Assembly (NCBI RefSeq): GCF_003172875.1 | Contig: NZ_QGKM01000008.1 | Span: 86,703 to 150,702 of the forward strand | DNA from: Leucothrix pacifica | GTDB lineage: Bacteria; Pseudomonadota; Gammaproteobacteria; Thiotrichales; Thiotrichaceae | DNA: 64,000 nt | Direction of reading: 5' to 3' | Part shown: one piece after another, positions 55,679 to 64,000 of the stretch | How the letters are laid out: every line of letters starts with the position of its first letter | How positions within the stretch are numbered: position 1 is the first letter of the stretch | Made by a program: the position numbers and the translations under genes | Notes under the pieces: generated by a model | What the model saw: the letters and a program-made list of their open reading frames with translations, nothing else | The model's database searches: none | What the model was told of the DNA's origin: nothing

Positions 55679-57895
55679 TTACATAAAGTTTGTAGGATCA
55701 ACATCAAGTATGTATCTGAGATCCCGAGACTTTTTTTTCTGCCTGAGGACGCTAATTAGTTGATCCAGAAAGCAATGTAAGGACGATCTGCGATTGGCGC
55801 TTACCAGCATTTGGTAACGATAGCGATCAGATCGCTTTTCCATCGGTGAAGGCATTGGTCCAAGTAGAGAAACTTCCCCCGTTTCTATCTCAGGCAATAC
55901 TCGCAAATCATCTCTCAAGCTACTTAAAAAAAGTAGACCTTCCTCGAACTGCGGTGCATTTGCCCGGATTAGCGCTTGAAAGCCAAAAGGAGGATACTGC
56001 CAAGCTTGTCGCTCTTGCAGTAATTGTTGTGCTACAGCTCTGTACCCTTGTGTCAGCAGCTGATTTAGCATTGGATGCTGTGGTTGACTTGTTTGAAGTA
56101 CCACGTGGCCCTTTTTTTCCCCTCTGCCAGCCCGTCCACTGACTTGGACAATCTGCTGTGCTAAATGTTCCTGTGCCCGATAGTCTGTACTAAAAAGTGC
56201 CTGATCAATATCCAAAATACCTACCAGTGTCAGGTTTGGAAAGTCATGCCCCTTTGTTAGCATTTGTGTTCCAATCAGAATGACAGGTTCACCTGATCTG
56301 ACAATCTCTAGCTTGCGTGCAAGCTCTCCCTTACGACTCGTAGTATCACGGTCTACCCGAACGACGGGCGTGTCTGGAAAGTGCGACAATAATAAATGCT
56401 CAACTCGCTCCGTTCCATGACCTTGTGTCGTTAGTTGTGGGTGTTGACAAGAAGGGCAAGCAGTACCGATACGTTGTTGGTGTCCACAATGGTGGCAAAT
56501 CGCTTTATGCCTTGCTGCATGAAAAGTCATTTCAGCATTGCACGCTGAGCAGGTCGCATGCCAGCCACATTGGATACACAATAATACGGGGGCGTAACCT
56601 CGTCTGTTGAGAAACAACATGACCTGATTACCATCACGCACCTGCTTACCAACTTCGGATAGTAATTTACGAGAAACACCCGCCTCTAGCGTTTGGCTTC
56701 GAATGTCGATCAGAGATGTTTTAGGTGGCTTGCGTGTACCCGGACGTTTTTTTAATTGTAAGTAATGGTAACGCCCGCGCTCAGCATTTAATAATGTTTC
56801 CAGTCCCGGCGTTGCACTGCCCAATAGTATCGGGATATTCAGCTGATTTGCTCTTTTCACAGCTAAATCCCGCGCATGATAATGAAAACCTTCCTGTTGC
56901 TTGAAAGACCCATCATGTTCTTCATCGATAATGATGATGCCCAAATTTTTAAAGGCACAGAAAATAGAGGAGCGAGTGCCTACGACAATATCCGCTTCAC
57001 CCGTTTGGGCTGATTGCCAGTTTTGTGCGCGTTGTGAATCATTTAAGCCTGAGTGTAGTGCTACAACCGTTTGATTGGGGAAAAAGTCGCAGAAGCGCTG
57101 GAATAACTGGGGCGTTAAGCCAATTTCCGGAATCATCAGCAAGGCTTGTCGGCCCGCTTCCAGTTCAGGCTTAATGGCCCGCAGGTAGATCTCAGTTTTT
57201 CCACTACCTGTGATGCCATGAAGTAGGGCTGGGGTTTGTATGCTTGATTTACGCCATTCAGCAAGCTGGCTGAGGCTGTCATTTTGCTCTTCGCTGAGTT
57301 CGATCAGGTGTTGGTTGGGGTGATCAACATCCTGCACGGTGCTGTGATCATTAGTGATTTTACGTCGTTCAACCCAGCTTTTAGCTTCGAGTTGTTGCAT
57401 CGGTTTACGCCATTTGCTGAGGTGTAAACTTGTCAGCTGGGCTTCGGTCATGCTGTGAGATTGTAGTTGTTGGAATAGCTCACGTTGTAAGTGAGCACGT
57501 TTCAAGCTCACAAGCGCAGCTTCGTGGTCATCACAATTAAGGTGCCACGAGAAATTTTCCGATAACTCCCTGCCTTCACGCAGTCGTTTAGGTAGTGCTG
57601 AGAACAGGACTTCACCAATCGGGTGATGGTAGTAAATACTCGCCCAATTAAGAAGTGACAGCAGTGACGGGTCTAATAACGGTTTATCATCCAGTACGCT
57701 TTCAATGGCTTTGAGCTGTTCAAATTCTGATGTGACGCCAGATTCAATAATGATACCGACGACGGTGCTGTTTAAGCCCAGAGGTACGCGCACACGACAC
57801 CCTGCCTCAGGGAGAGGCAGGGGGCAGTGATAATCAAATGCTTGATAGAGCGGTCTGGGTATGACCACACGCACAATTCCGAGTGTGTTAGGCAT
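55679..57895 (-). CDS. priA: Primosomal protein N' (replication restart helicase PriA)
   Basis: Superfamily 2 DNA helicase that reloads the replisome at stalled forks. The 738 residues match the family (E. coli 732). Motifs: GITGSGKTEIYLRA (I), IIIDEEHDGSFKQQ (II), LLGSATPGLET (III) and SGRAGRGEKKGHV (VI). The zinc-binding insert has four CxxC pairs (CIQC, CSAC, CHHC, CPSC). The N-terminal 3'-DNA-binding domain starts VRVVIPRPLYQAFDY. Confidence 0.97.
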   Translation of the reverse strand: MPNTLGIVRVVIPRPLYQAFDYHCPLPLPEAGCRVRVPLGLNSTVVGIIIESGVTSEFEQLKAIESVLDDKPLLDPSLLSLLNWASIYYHHPIGEVLFSALPKRLREGRELSENFSWHLNCDDHEAALVSLKRAHLQRELFQQLQSHSMTEAQLTSLHLSKWRKPMQQLEAKSWVERRKITNDHSTVQDVDHPNQHLIELSEEQNDSLSQLAEWRKSSIQTPALLHGITGSGKTEIYLRAIKPELEAGRQALLMIPEIGLTPQLFQRFCDFFPNQTVVALHSGLNDSQRAQNWQSAQTGEADIVVGTRSSIFCAFKNLGIIIIDEEHDGSFKQQEGFHYHARDLAVKRANQLNIPILLGSATPGLETLLNAERGRYHYLQLKKRPGTRKPPKTSLIDIRSQTLEAGVSRKLLSEVGKQVRDGNQVMLFLNRRGYAPVLLCIQCGWHATCSACNAEMTFHAARHKAICHHCGHQQRIGTACPSCQHPQLTTQGHGTERVEHLLLSHFPDTPVVRVDRDTTSRKGELARKLEIVRSGEPVILIGTQMLTKGHDFPNLTLVGILDIDQALFSTDYRAQEHLAQQIVQVSGRAGRGEKKGHVVLQTSQPQHPMLNQLLTQGYRAVAQQLLQERQAWQYPPFGFQALIRANAPQFEEGLLFLSSLRDDLRVLPEIETGEVSLLGPMPSPMEKRSDRYRYQMLVSANRRSSLHCFLDQLISVLRQKKKSRDLRYILDVDPTNFM

Positions 57896-57910
57896 ACCAC
57901 AGTTTACCGT

Positions 57911-58792
57911 TTAGCGAGTGGTTTGTCGGGTTCCGGTTGCGGTAATTTCTACACGACGGTTTTGCGCACGACCTGCACTGGTTTTGTTATCAGCAATTGG
58001 TGAGCTTTCTCCACGACCGGCTGTTTCCATTGATGATCTCATAATGCCCTGTGAGGCTAAGTAATCTGCAACTGCATTGGCGCGCTTAAGTGATAGTGCC
58101 TGATTCATAGCAGCAGAGCCTGAGCTGTCAGTATGGCCTTCAATTAACAGGCGGCTGATTGTGGTGCCTGAGCTGGTCAAGGTTCGTGCTAGTGCAGATA
58201 GTTTAGTTTTGCCAGCTTGTGATAATGACGAGCTACCGGTTCTGAAGGTTGCACTACCACTTAACGTCAGACGGCGTGTGGTTTCGGCTTGCACCTTCAC
58301 TGGTGCTGGTTTTGGTATAGTTCTGACAACAGGTGTCTGAGGAATGACAATAGGAGCGGGCTTAGGCTTAGTCATCCCCTCAGGTTTTTGTATGTCAGTT
58401 GTAGTCGTCACCGCTGTGCTTGTCGTAGTGGTTGGTATTTTAGCCGGAGAAGCACTAACCCCGGTCTTAGCCGCAGGTGTATTCGTTGTGGTAACCGCGG
58501 TTTTATCGGCTTTAATCACTGTTTTACGGGTGACAACAGGCTCTTTAGGCTTATCGGCCAGCAAGCGAAGTGGCTCTCGTTTAGTGGTCTTAGTAGACGC
58601 TGTTTTATTACCGACTAAGCAGCCGGGAATGGTTTTGCCTGTCTTCTTGTCAATACAGTTTTTACTCGTCTGTTGACCGAAAAGCTGACTACCCGGAATA
58701 GAAATCGATTGGCTACTACAGCCATAGGTAAATGCACTGATTCCTAAGATAAGAAACGCTTTAGGCAGGTGTTTTGTTATTGTTTTGTCCAT
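57911..58792 (-). CDS. OmpA-family lipoprotein with Thr/Pro/Lys-rich linker
   Basis: A 293-residue peptidoglycan-binding outer-membrane lipoprotein. The signal peptide ends in lipobox FTYGC (Cys near residue 25). A long low-complexity linker (about 60-170, rich in T, P, K and V) follows, then an OmpA domain (about 175-290) with LIEGHTDSSGSAAMNQALSLKRA and GRGESSPIADN and AQNRRVEI, the residues that bind diaminopimelate. It is next to priA on the same strand, 15 bases away. Confidence 0.9.
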   Translation of the reverse strand: MDKTITKHLPKAFLILGISAFTYGCSSQSISIPGSQLFGQQTSKNCIDKKTGKTIPGCLVGNKTASTKTTKREPLRLLADKPKEPVVTRKTVIKADKTAVTTTNTPAAKTGVSASPAKIPTTTTSTAVTTTTDIQKPEGMTKPKPAPIVIPQTPVVRTIPKPAPVKVQAETTRRLTLSGSATFRTGSSSLSQAGKTKLSALARTLTSSGTTISRLLIEGHTDSSGSAAMNQALSLKRANAVADYLASQGIMRSSMETAGRGESSPIADNKTSAGRAQNRRVEITATGTRQTTR

Positions 58793-58830
58793 GCTTTGAA
58801 TCCCCTTGCAATGGCTTATTTTTTTACATA

Positions 58831-60642
58831 CTAATCAATTTGCTGCAAGATAACCACCGGCCGCTCAAATAAAACTTCAAATGCAACGCTGGCTTTATTT
58901 TGTAACTCAGTAATCCCCATTTCTGAGAGTGTTTTAAAAATCGCGACTTTCTCATCCACGCTTAGCTCGTGGTTCGGTTTTATATCATGCAGCAAATAGA
59001 GATCCCGCAATGCCGAGAAGATCATTGATGAGGCGTAATACTCCGGTTGATCTTTAGTCATTGAATTTAACGAGAACAATAGTAATTTGGTTAACCAAAC
59101 TTTATGCCCCGTGTCGGTATAGACGAGCTGTGTAAGATACGCGCCCAGCTCTTCAAGGCTGCTCTCAATGCCATGCTCAGATAAGTCCTTGAAATTAGTG
59201 GCAACCCACGCAGGTTCTGGCCAACTTTCCTTTTCAATCTGATGATAGGCTTCGTGATACTCGATGCTCGGCAGCAGGCTAACCATTAACTCGTCAAGCT
59301 CTTCTCGTGCTTCGTCCTGAGCGGGTTGTTTGCTAGGTTCACGCACTGCGTCCATCATGCCACTAATAGCATCCAGTCCACCAATGATTCCTGTAGTGCC
59401 CGTGGTTGCTGGTGTTGAACGTTGCAAAGTCTGTTGCATGCGTGAACTCGCTAAATGCTGTTGGTCGAGCAACATTTCTTTTGCTGCTGCACGAAGTCGC
59501 TTTATTGACTCCGGACTCTTGAACAACTCACCGATGTCGTGCTTGTAGTTCTTAGTGATGCTCTCTTCGATATCGTAGTAGCCTTGCAGCCAGTACGGAA
59601 TGATATAGCTACGTCCCTGAAACGTCAGAGCTGGCAATATTGATTGCTCGGCAAAGCGTTTTATTTGATCAAGCAATATGATTGACCCGACACCTTGGCT
59701 TTTGAAGGTCAGGCCCAGCGCACCATCTGCAGCAGGTACCTTATCTGCTCGTGTCACATGATAGAGCGGAAGCTCTTCTTTCTCCTGATCGAGATAATCC
59801 AGCGCACGTCGCTCATCAACATTATAGACAGTAATAATGCCGGTGCGGCATAGCGGTTTGTCGTCAACTTCCTGTTCTCGCAGTAGGCGTTCGAGCAGGT
59901 TCATGATCTCGTTTTGTTCTTTATCGACACCCGGTGCAAAGCTGCTGCAGTCATCCATGAAGAGCTTTGGAGACATGTAATAAGGCAGCTTTTCAAGGTC
60001 CATTTCAGCATTCAGGTTTTTGAAATGCACCATAATGTCAGCATTGGTTTGCGTATCATCTTGCATGCTGGATAGCGCACGCTCCATGAGTGTGTGCACG
60101 GCGCCTTCATTGGGCACTAAGGAGATAATGTTCTTTTTTTCCTCCTCAGCTAGCGCGAGATATTTTTTTAGTGGTTCGTCTGCTGCGTATTGTCTGGCGA
60201 CTTGGGCGCGATGCAGAAGTTCGCTGTAATAAGGCATGCGGTCAGCGAGTGCCAAATGCATTTTCTTATCCACATACCAGTGATGAATTTGCCAGCTGCT
60301 AAAGATGAGAGCGGCGATTACTAATGGGTAAAAGACGATCACAGACAGCGGGCTAATGAATGCTCCCGGATTGTTCATCCAGCCAAACCAAGCCTTTTTC
60401 TGAAGTTTTTCTTCCAGCGCATCAATATAGTCACGCTTATGGATCGGATAGATAGCTTGCTCAGTAAAAGCGGTTAACAGTGATTTTTTATGCTTTAGAT
60501 ATCGCATCGCCAATAAATGACGGACAGGCGTGATCCAATGTAGATAGAACGATGGACGCTCAAAACTATCTGCTTGCATAGGATCCAGATTTGGAGCATT
60601 GGACTCTTGTTGAATGAGTTTGAGTAAAATACTATCAAGCAT
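58831..60642 (-). CDS. Membrane protein of unknown function with a gluzincin-like HExxH motif
   Basis: A 603-residue protein with a cytosolic-side N-terminal region, one clear membrane helix (about 96-118) and a large helical, probably periplasmic, C-terminal part. Residues 463-467 read HEAYH, and 30 residues on SSLEELGAYL offers a Glu (497/498) as third zinc ligand, the layout of gluzincin metallopeptidases. Before it are a Thr/Gly-rich patch and an acidic linker. No family name is recognised. A TPR-like partner gene lies 12 bases upstream, so the two form an operon. Confidence 0.7.
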   Translation of the reverse strand: MLDSILLKLIQQESNAPNLDPMQADSFERPSFYLHWITPVRHLLAMRYLKHKKSLLTAFTEQAIYPIHKRDYIDALEEKLQKKAWFGWMNNPGAFISPLSVIVFYPLVIAALIFSSWQIHHWYVDKKMHLALADRMPYYSELLHRAQVARQYAADEPLKKYLALAEEEKKNIISLVPNEGAVHTLMERALSSMQDDTQTNADIMVHFKNLNAEMDLEKLPYYMSPKLFMDDCSSFAPGVDKEQNEIMNLLERLLREQEVDDKPLCRTGIITVYNVDERRALDYLDQEKEELPLYHVTRADKVPAADGALGLTFKSQGVGSIILLDQIKRFAEQSILPALTFQGRSYIIPYWLQGYYDIEESITKNYKHDIGELFKSPESIKRLRAAAKEMLLDQQHLASSRMQQTLQRSTPATTGTTGIIGGLDAISGMMDAVREPSKQPAQDEAREELDELMVSLLPSIEYHEAYHQIEKESWPEPAWVATNFKDLSEHGIESSLEELGAYLTQLVYTDTGHKVWLTKLLLFSLNSMTKDQPEYYASSMIFSALRDLYLLHDIKPNHELSVDEKVAIFKTLSEMGITELQNKASVAFEVLFERPVVILQQID

Positions 60643-60654
60643 GAGTGTTCACCC

Positions 60655-62175
60655 TTAACGCCTTAACCATCGGAGTACCTCTTGCACACTCTGGATTCTG
60701 TTTTCAATGGTTTGAGGAACATAGCAATCAGTCGCAACGACCAATTTATCTGCGTACTCGCGAGCAACCGGGTCACTGATTGAATCTTTTAGGCCACGTT
60801 GGAAACCTGACCAATCCCAGCTGCAGATGTATTCTGGCAGGTGTTTAAATCGGGTTGCAACATTCTCAAGGGCAACAATAGACTTCTTGTTCTCCCGGTT
60901 CTGCAGATAATAAATACCTGCCAGTGTGTCTTTGATTTGTTTGTAACCATCGGTCAGTAAACCGCTAGTATTGATATCTTCATGTAGTTCACTGAAGGTG
61001 TCAGGGTCAATATTAGCAGTAACGTAGGTTTCCATCAGATCAAGATCAACTTCCGCTGCCACAGCACTGAGGCTACTAGAGCCACCGCTGGCTTTCTTCA
61101 GGATATTTCTGGCGGCTTCCAGTTCAGCCACTGCGGTATCAAGGTCGTTAAAATACAACCAAGCCAAAGCTCCTGATTCACGGTGACGAGCTGCGATACG
61201 CCAAGGCTCGAACTCATAAGTGGCGAGATGTTGTACGGTCTCGCGGAAGCAGGTATACATCCGTTGAGCATCAGCTTGTCTGCCTTGCTGATAATAACTG
61301 GCAGTCAGGTGCCAGTAGCCAGTGTTCATGGCTGATGCATCACCAGAGCATTGTATTTTTCTGGCTTGTTCAATCACCTTGTCATGATTTTTTTGGCGTG
61401 AGTAGCAGCTCATTGCCAGTTGTTCCAGTTCGAATTTGATCTCAGCTTCGCTCTTTCGCCATTGTATTTTTTGACCAATCACATCAATGGCTGCTTCCAT
61501 TTTCTCGCAGTCTCGCTCATTGTCGAGCACGCTGCGATAAGAGCGGACCAGCATTGAGATATCAGCCCGTCGTTCACCGGGAGCACTTGGCTGGTCAGCG
61601 GCAGAACATGCTGGGTTCGGATCAACAGAGCACACAAAACGTGCAGGCCCGTCACCCTCTCCATCGCCACTGCTGCTGGCTGTTGATGATTCATTTTGAC
61701 TGCGAATTCTGTCCTGCATACCCGGGCGCATTAAAGACTGCAATGCTTCTTCCGGACTCATTGAAGAAGAGGCGGTCGCACGGCTGAAGTCAAAACTTAG
61801 TTCGGGATTGGCAGAGACAATATTACTGATGACTTGCTGAGTTTGGCGTGACGCTAACCACTCCACAAATTGGAATGTCTTAGGATCTGTTTCTGCTTGC
61901 TTGCTAGCGAAGTCATGTTCTATGTAGCGGTAAATCGCAAAAGCAATGCCTGCAATGAGTAGTGGTAGTAGGAAGAATAGAGTAGATCGGCCTTTTAAGG
62001 CACTGCGAGCTTTCTCAGTACGAAGAATAGCGGATTCACCACGCTCAAGTGTGCGTTCATCAGTACTTCTGATCGCTTCTTGATAAAACTGCTGAGCTTC
62101 TTCAGGATTATTCGCTTTACGGGCGGCCTCTGCTTGTCGATACAGAGCTTTAGGATCTTTGTTTTGCTGACTCAC
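60655..62175 (-). CDS. Membrane-anchored TPR-like protein of unknown function
   Basis: A 506-residue protein. The N-terminus ALYRQAEAARKANNPEEAQQFYQEAI is a TPR-like helical pair, followed by a membrane helix (about 62-84, STLFFLLPLLIAGIAFAIY), a Ser/Gly/Asp-rich linker and a long helical region with more TPR-like units (for example WHLTASYYQQGRQADAQRMY). Scattered Cys residues in the outer part may form disulfides. It probably works as a scaffold for the following putative metallopeptidase gene product, with which it is tightly co-encoded. Confidence 0.7.
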   Translation of the reverse strand: MSQQNKDPKALYRQAEAARKANNPEEAQQFYQEAIRSTDERTLERGESAILRTEKARSALKGRSTLFFLLPLLIAGIAFAIYRYIEHDFASKQAETDPKTFQFVEWLASRQTQQVISNIVSANPELSFDFSRATASSSMSPEEALQSLMRPGMQDRIRSQNESSTASSSGDGEGDGPARFVCSVDPNPACSAADQPSAPGERRADISMLVRSYRSVLDNERDCEKMEAAIDVIGQKIQWRKSEAEIKFELEQLAMSCYSRQKNHDKVIEQARKIQCSGDASAMNTGYWHLTASYYQQGRQADAQRMYTCFRETVQHLATYEFEPWRIAARHRESGALAWLYFNDLDTAVAELEAARNILKKASGGSSSLSAVAAEVDLDLMETYVTANIDPDTFSELHEDINTSGLLTDGYKQIKDTLAGIYYLQNRENKKSIVALENVATRFKHLPEYICSWDWSGFQRGLKDSISDPVAREYADKLVVATDCYVPQTIENRIQSVQEVLRWLRR

Positions 62176-62336
62176 GCGGAAGTACTCCGGCGCTGTGCTT
62201 GAGTATGCTGCATAGAATTTGATGACTTATAATAATTATCGTCGCGGTACATAAGGACATCCGGTACGTTATGTGTCTAACTATACCAGACATTGTCCCT
62301 GAAACTGATAGTTCTTTATTACAGCATTACTATAAT

Positions 62337-62579
62337 TTAAGGTGTTAATGCGCCAACAATTGCTCCGCCGACTGCGCCACCTACTGCCCCGCCCAGTGGG
62401 CCACCTGCTGCTGTTCCCGCTACTGTACCCGCGGTTGTTGCCGCTGCCGTTGCTGCAGCACCGACGACTTTGAACGGAACCTTCGCTACACCAATAGCCG
62501 CATCCGCTACTTGTTGTCCCGAGCATCCTGTTAAAAATGCAAAGCTAATGATGGCAGCAGCCGTTGTAATTTTTTTCAT
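62337..62579 (-). CDS. Small glycine-zipper lipoprotein
   Basis: An 80-residue lipoprotein with lipobox FLTGC (Cys19). The C-terminal half is an Ala/Gly zipper (AGGPLGGAVGGAVGGAIVG) that could insert in or pack against a membrane. It is similar in style to the glycine-zipper outer-membrane lipoproteins. Function is unknown. Confidence 0.75.
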   Translation of the reverse strand: MKKITTAAAIISFAFLTGCSGQQVADAAIGVAKVPFKVVGAAATAAATTAGTVAGTAAGGPLGGAVGGAVGGAIVGALTP

Positions 62580-62602
62580 TATATTCCCCAGTTTTCTATT
62601 TT

Positions 62603-63748
62603 TTAGTGTTCTAATTCAGGTAGTTCGTTGTTCGAGCCGGAGGAGGCTACCGGACTTTCATCGTCTATTCCAGACTTTTGTTCGAAATTCAAGCGCCATT
62701 CCAGATTGTTTTTAGAGGTCGCATTTTCCAGCGCTGCTTCCTTGGTAATTCGCCCCGCCAGACACAGCTTCACCAGAGACTGATCGAAAGAGTGCATGCC
62801 GTCAGTTGAGCCTTTTTCGATAACCTGATGGAGCTCATGTGTATTGCCCTTGCGAATGATTTCACCGACAAAAGGCGTGTTAATCAAAACCTCACTGGCC
62901 AGAACACGTCGCCCATACACATCCGGAATCAAACGCTGCGCAACAACCCCACGCAGATTCATCGACAGATCCATCAATATGCGCTGCTTTTGCTCTGCCG
63001 GAAACAGGTATAACAAACGATCCAAGGCCTGAGTGGTATTTGTGGCGTGCAAGGTGGTTATGACTAAGTGTCCGGTGTCTGCAAAGCCCATTGCAGAGTC
63101 GACGGTCTCAGTGTCACGTACCTCGCCCACCATCACGACATCAGGTGCTTCACGCATCGCCTCACGCATTGCATTTTGGTAGGATAAAGTATCGAAACCG
63201 ACCTCACGCTGACCAACAATCGATTTACTGTGTTGAAAAACAAATTCTATCGGGTCTTCGATAGTCAGAATATGACCGGCATGACGCTCATTACGGTACT
63301 GAATCAAGGACGCCATTGATGTTGATTTACCCGCACCCGTTGAACCAACAAATAACACCAAGCCGTCTTTTTTCATGACGAGCTCTTTAAGCACTTCCGG
63401 AAGTTCTAATTGCTCCGGCGTCATAATTTCAGAGCGCACGTGACGAATCACCATCGATACTTCTCCACGTTGATGGTAGGCATTAATACGGAAGCGTCCG
63501 ATACCATTAATCGCCATCCCTTTATTGATTTCTTTAGTGGACTTGAAGGTATCCCATTCAATATCGTTCAGCATGGTCTGGGTGAGAGTTTCAACCATGC
63601 CCGGCCTTAGTGCTTCTCTGGTGAGGTGTTTAAATCCCCCCATAACTTTAATAGAGGCTTTAGCTCCGGTTGTCAGATAAAGGTCGGAGGCTTCATGTTT
63701 CACCATGGCAGCCAAGAAAGCTTTTATTTGTGGATGACATTCACTCAT
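62603..63748 (-). CDS. pilU: PilT/PilU-family type IV pilus retraction ATPase (PilU-like)
   Basis: A 381-residue secretion ATPase that helps retract type IV pili for twitching motility. Walker A GSTGAGKSTSM, Asp box TIEDPIEFVF, Walker B VVMVGEVRDTETV and His box HLVITTLHATNT are all present. The C-terminal GRITKEAALENATSKNNLEWRL fits PilU better than PilT. It overlaps the preceding partial gene by ATGA, so the two retraction ATPases are co-translated. Confidence 0.88.
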   Translation of the reverse strand: MSECHPQIKAFLAAMVKHEASDLYLTTGAKASIKVMGGFKHLTREALRPGMVETLTQTMLNDIEWDTFKSTKEINKGMAINGIGRFRINAYHQRGEVSMVIRHVRSEIMTPEQLELPEVLKELVMKKDGLVLFVGSTGAGKSTSMASLIQYRNERHAGHILTIEDPIEFVFQHSKSIVGQREVGFDTLSYQNAMREAMREAPDVVMVGEVRDTETVDSAMGFADTGHLVITTLHATNTTQALDRLLYLFPAEQKQRILMDLSMNLRGVVAQRLIPDVYGRRVLASEVLINTPFVGEIIRKGNTHELHQVIEKGSTDGMHSFDQSLVKLCLAGRITKEAALENATSKNNLEWRLNFEQKSGIDDESPVASSGSNNELPELEH

Positions 63749-64000
63749 TGGGCGGCCTCATCATAGATTTCTTCAATCGAGAGATCATCGGTGCCTTTAA
63801 AGAAGTCACCACCTTTTGATTTCCGGCTGTGTAGTTTCAGCTTAAGGCGTAGGTCATTGATAGAGTCGGCATTACGCATGCCTTCCTGCACGGTGATCAT
63901 ACCTGCATCAATCATGTGGAATAGGGCTTGGTCAAACGTGCACATACCGAGCTGATTGGACTTTGCCATCAGTTCTTTCATCCTAAAATACTCAGTTAAA
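63745..64000 (-). CDS. C-terminal end of a PilT/PilU-type ATPase (5' end beyond right edge)
   Basis: The open frame continues to the window edge (codons before the internal ATG read LTEYFR). The visible 84 residues carry the PilT/PilU tail pattern ELMAKSNQLGMCTFDQALF, GMITVQEGMRNADSINDLRLKLKL, and end IEEIYDEAAQ. It is probably a tandem paralogue of the following pilU-like gene. Whether it is PilT or PilU cannot be decided from the tail. Confidence 0.85.
   Translation of the reverse strand, partial: LTEYFRMKELMAKSNQLGMCTFDQALFHMIDAGMITVQEGMRNADSINDLRLKLKLHSRKSKGGDFFKGTDDLSIEEIYDEAAQ

Overview
The window reads as a chromosomal segment of a free-living gammaproteobacterium of moderate GC content. 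FtsE, RapA, HrpA, PriA, MetH, DacB, PpnN and the PilT/PilU-type ATPases are typical of that class. A three-cysteine sulfide:quinone oxidoreductase closely resembling the Acidithiobacillus type, a DUF302 neighbour, a phasin, a long Pseudomonas-type isocitrate lyase and a carnitine operon together suggest a marine sulfur-oxidising heterotroph, perhaps Thiotrichales (Leucothrix/Cocleimonas-like). That placement is inference.

Layout. 1-7.6 kb: 5' part of ftsE; a 490-base gap holding a perfect sigma-54 promoter and a terminator that bracket a probable A-rich small RNA; a diheme cytochrome c5 gene with nadC; rapA with an alpha/beta hydrolase; a flavin reductase; a small zinc-ribbon protein. 7.7-16.4 kb: a tiny basic ORF carrying an intrinsic terminator inside its coding end (arfA-like architecture), rtcB behind a short leader peptide and terminator, an SGNH lipoprotein, a phasin under twin palindromes, a periplasmic-sensor GGDEF-EAL protein, an EamA transporter, a PBP4-type peptidase, and a second A-rich candidate RNA. 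16.4-25.2 kb: a carnitine/gamma-butyrobetaine operon (cdhR divergent from cdhC, a cdhA-cdhB fusion, an acyl-CoA dehydrogenase, a broken NDP-forming acyl-CoA ligase, caiD, MFS). 25.3-31.2 kb: TspO-like protein, DUF302, sqr, CcdA-like protein plus thioredoxin, and a secreted five-repeat MVL-lectin-like protein whose sixth repeat lies beyond an in-frame TGA. 31.5-38.2 kb: LysR and aceA, MarR and a Tat-exported protein, ppnN, a Bcr/CflA exporter. 38.3-44.8 kb: a TPP riboswitch with thiB, a periplasmic ATP-dependent DNA ligase, a TetR regulon of two operons sharing twin operators, then a decayed zone with a metH remnant, a PIN toxin-antitoxin pair and a RhuM-like fragment. 44.8-64 kb: metH with a divergent ArsR-methyltransferase (SahR-like), hrpA, a GGDEF protein, a SPOR protein, priA, an OmpA lipoprotein, a membrane protein with an HExxH motif paired with a TPR-like protein, a glycine-zipper lipoprotein, and two tandem PilT/PilU ATPases.

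How they fit. Carnitine-type compounds would enter at the cdh/cai operon and leave as glycine betaine plus acetoacetate. Acetyl-CoA flux is then served by isocitrate lyase and stored as polyhydroxyalkanoate (phasin). The phasin and isocitrate lyase promoters carry the same style of TG-rich palindrome. The two A-rich RNA candidates look like Hfq-binding decoys in the manner of Pseudomonas CrcZ, which would make catabolite control a plausible link. All function calls come from reading the translations, without database searches.
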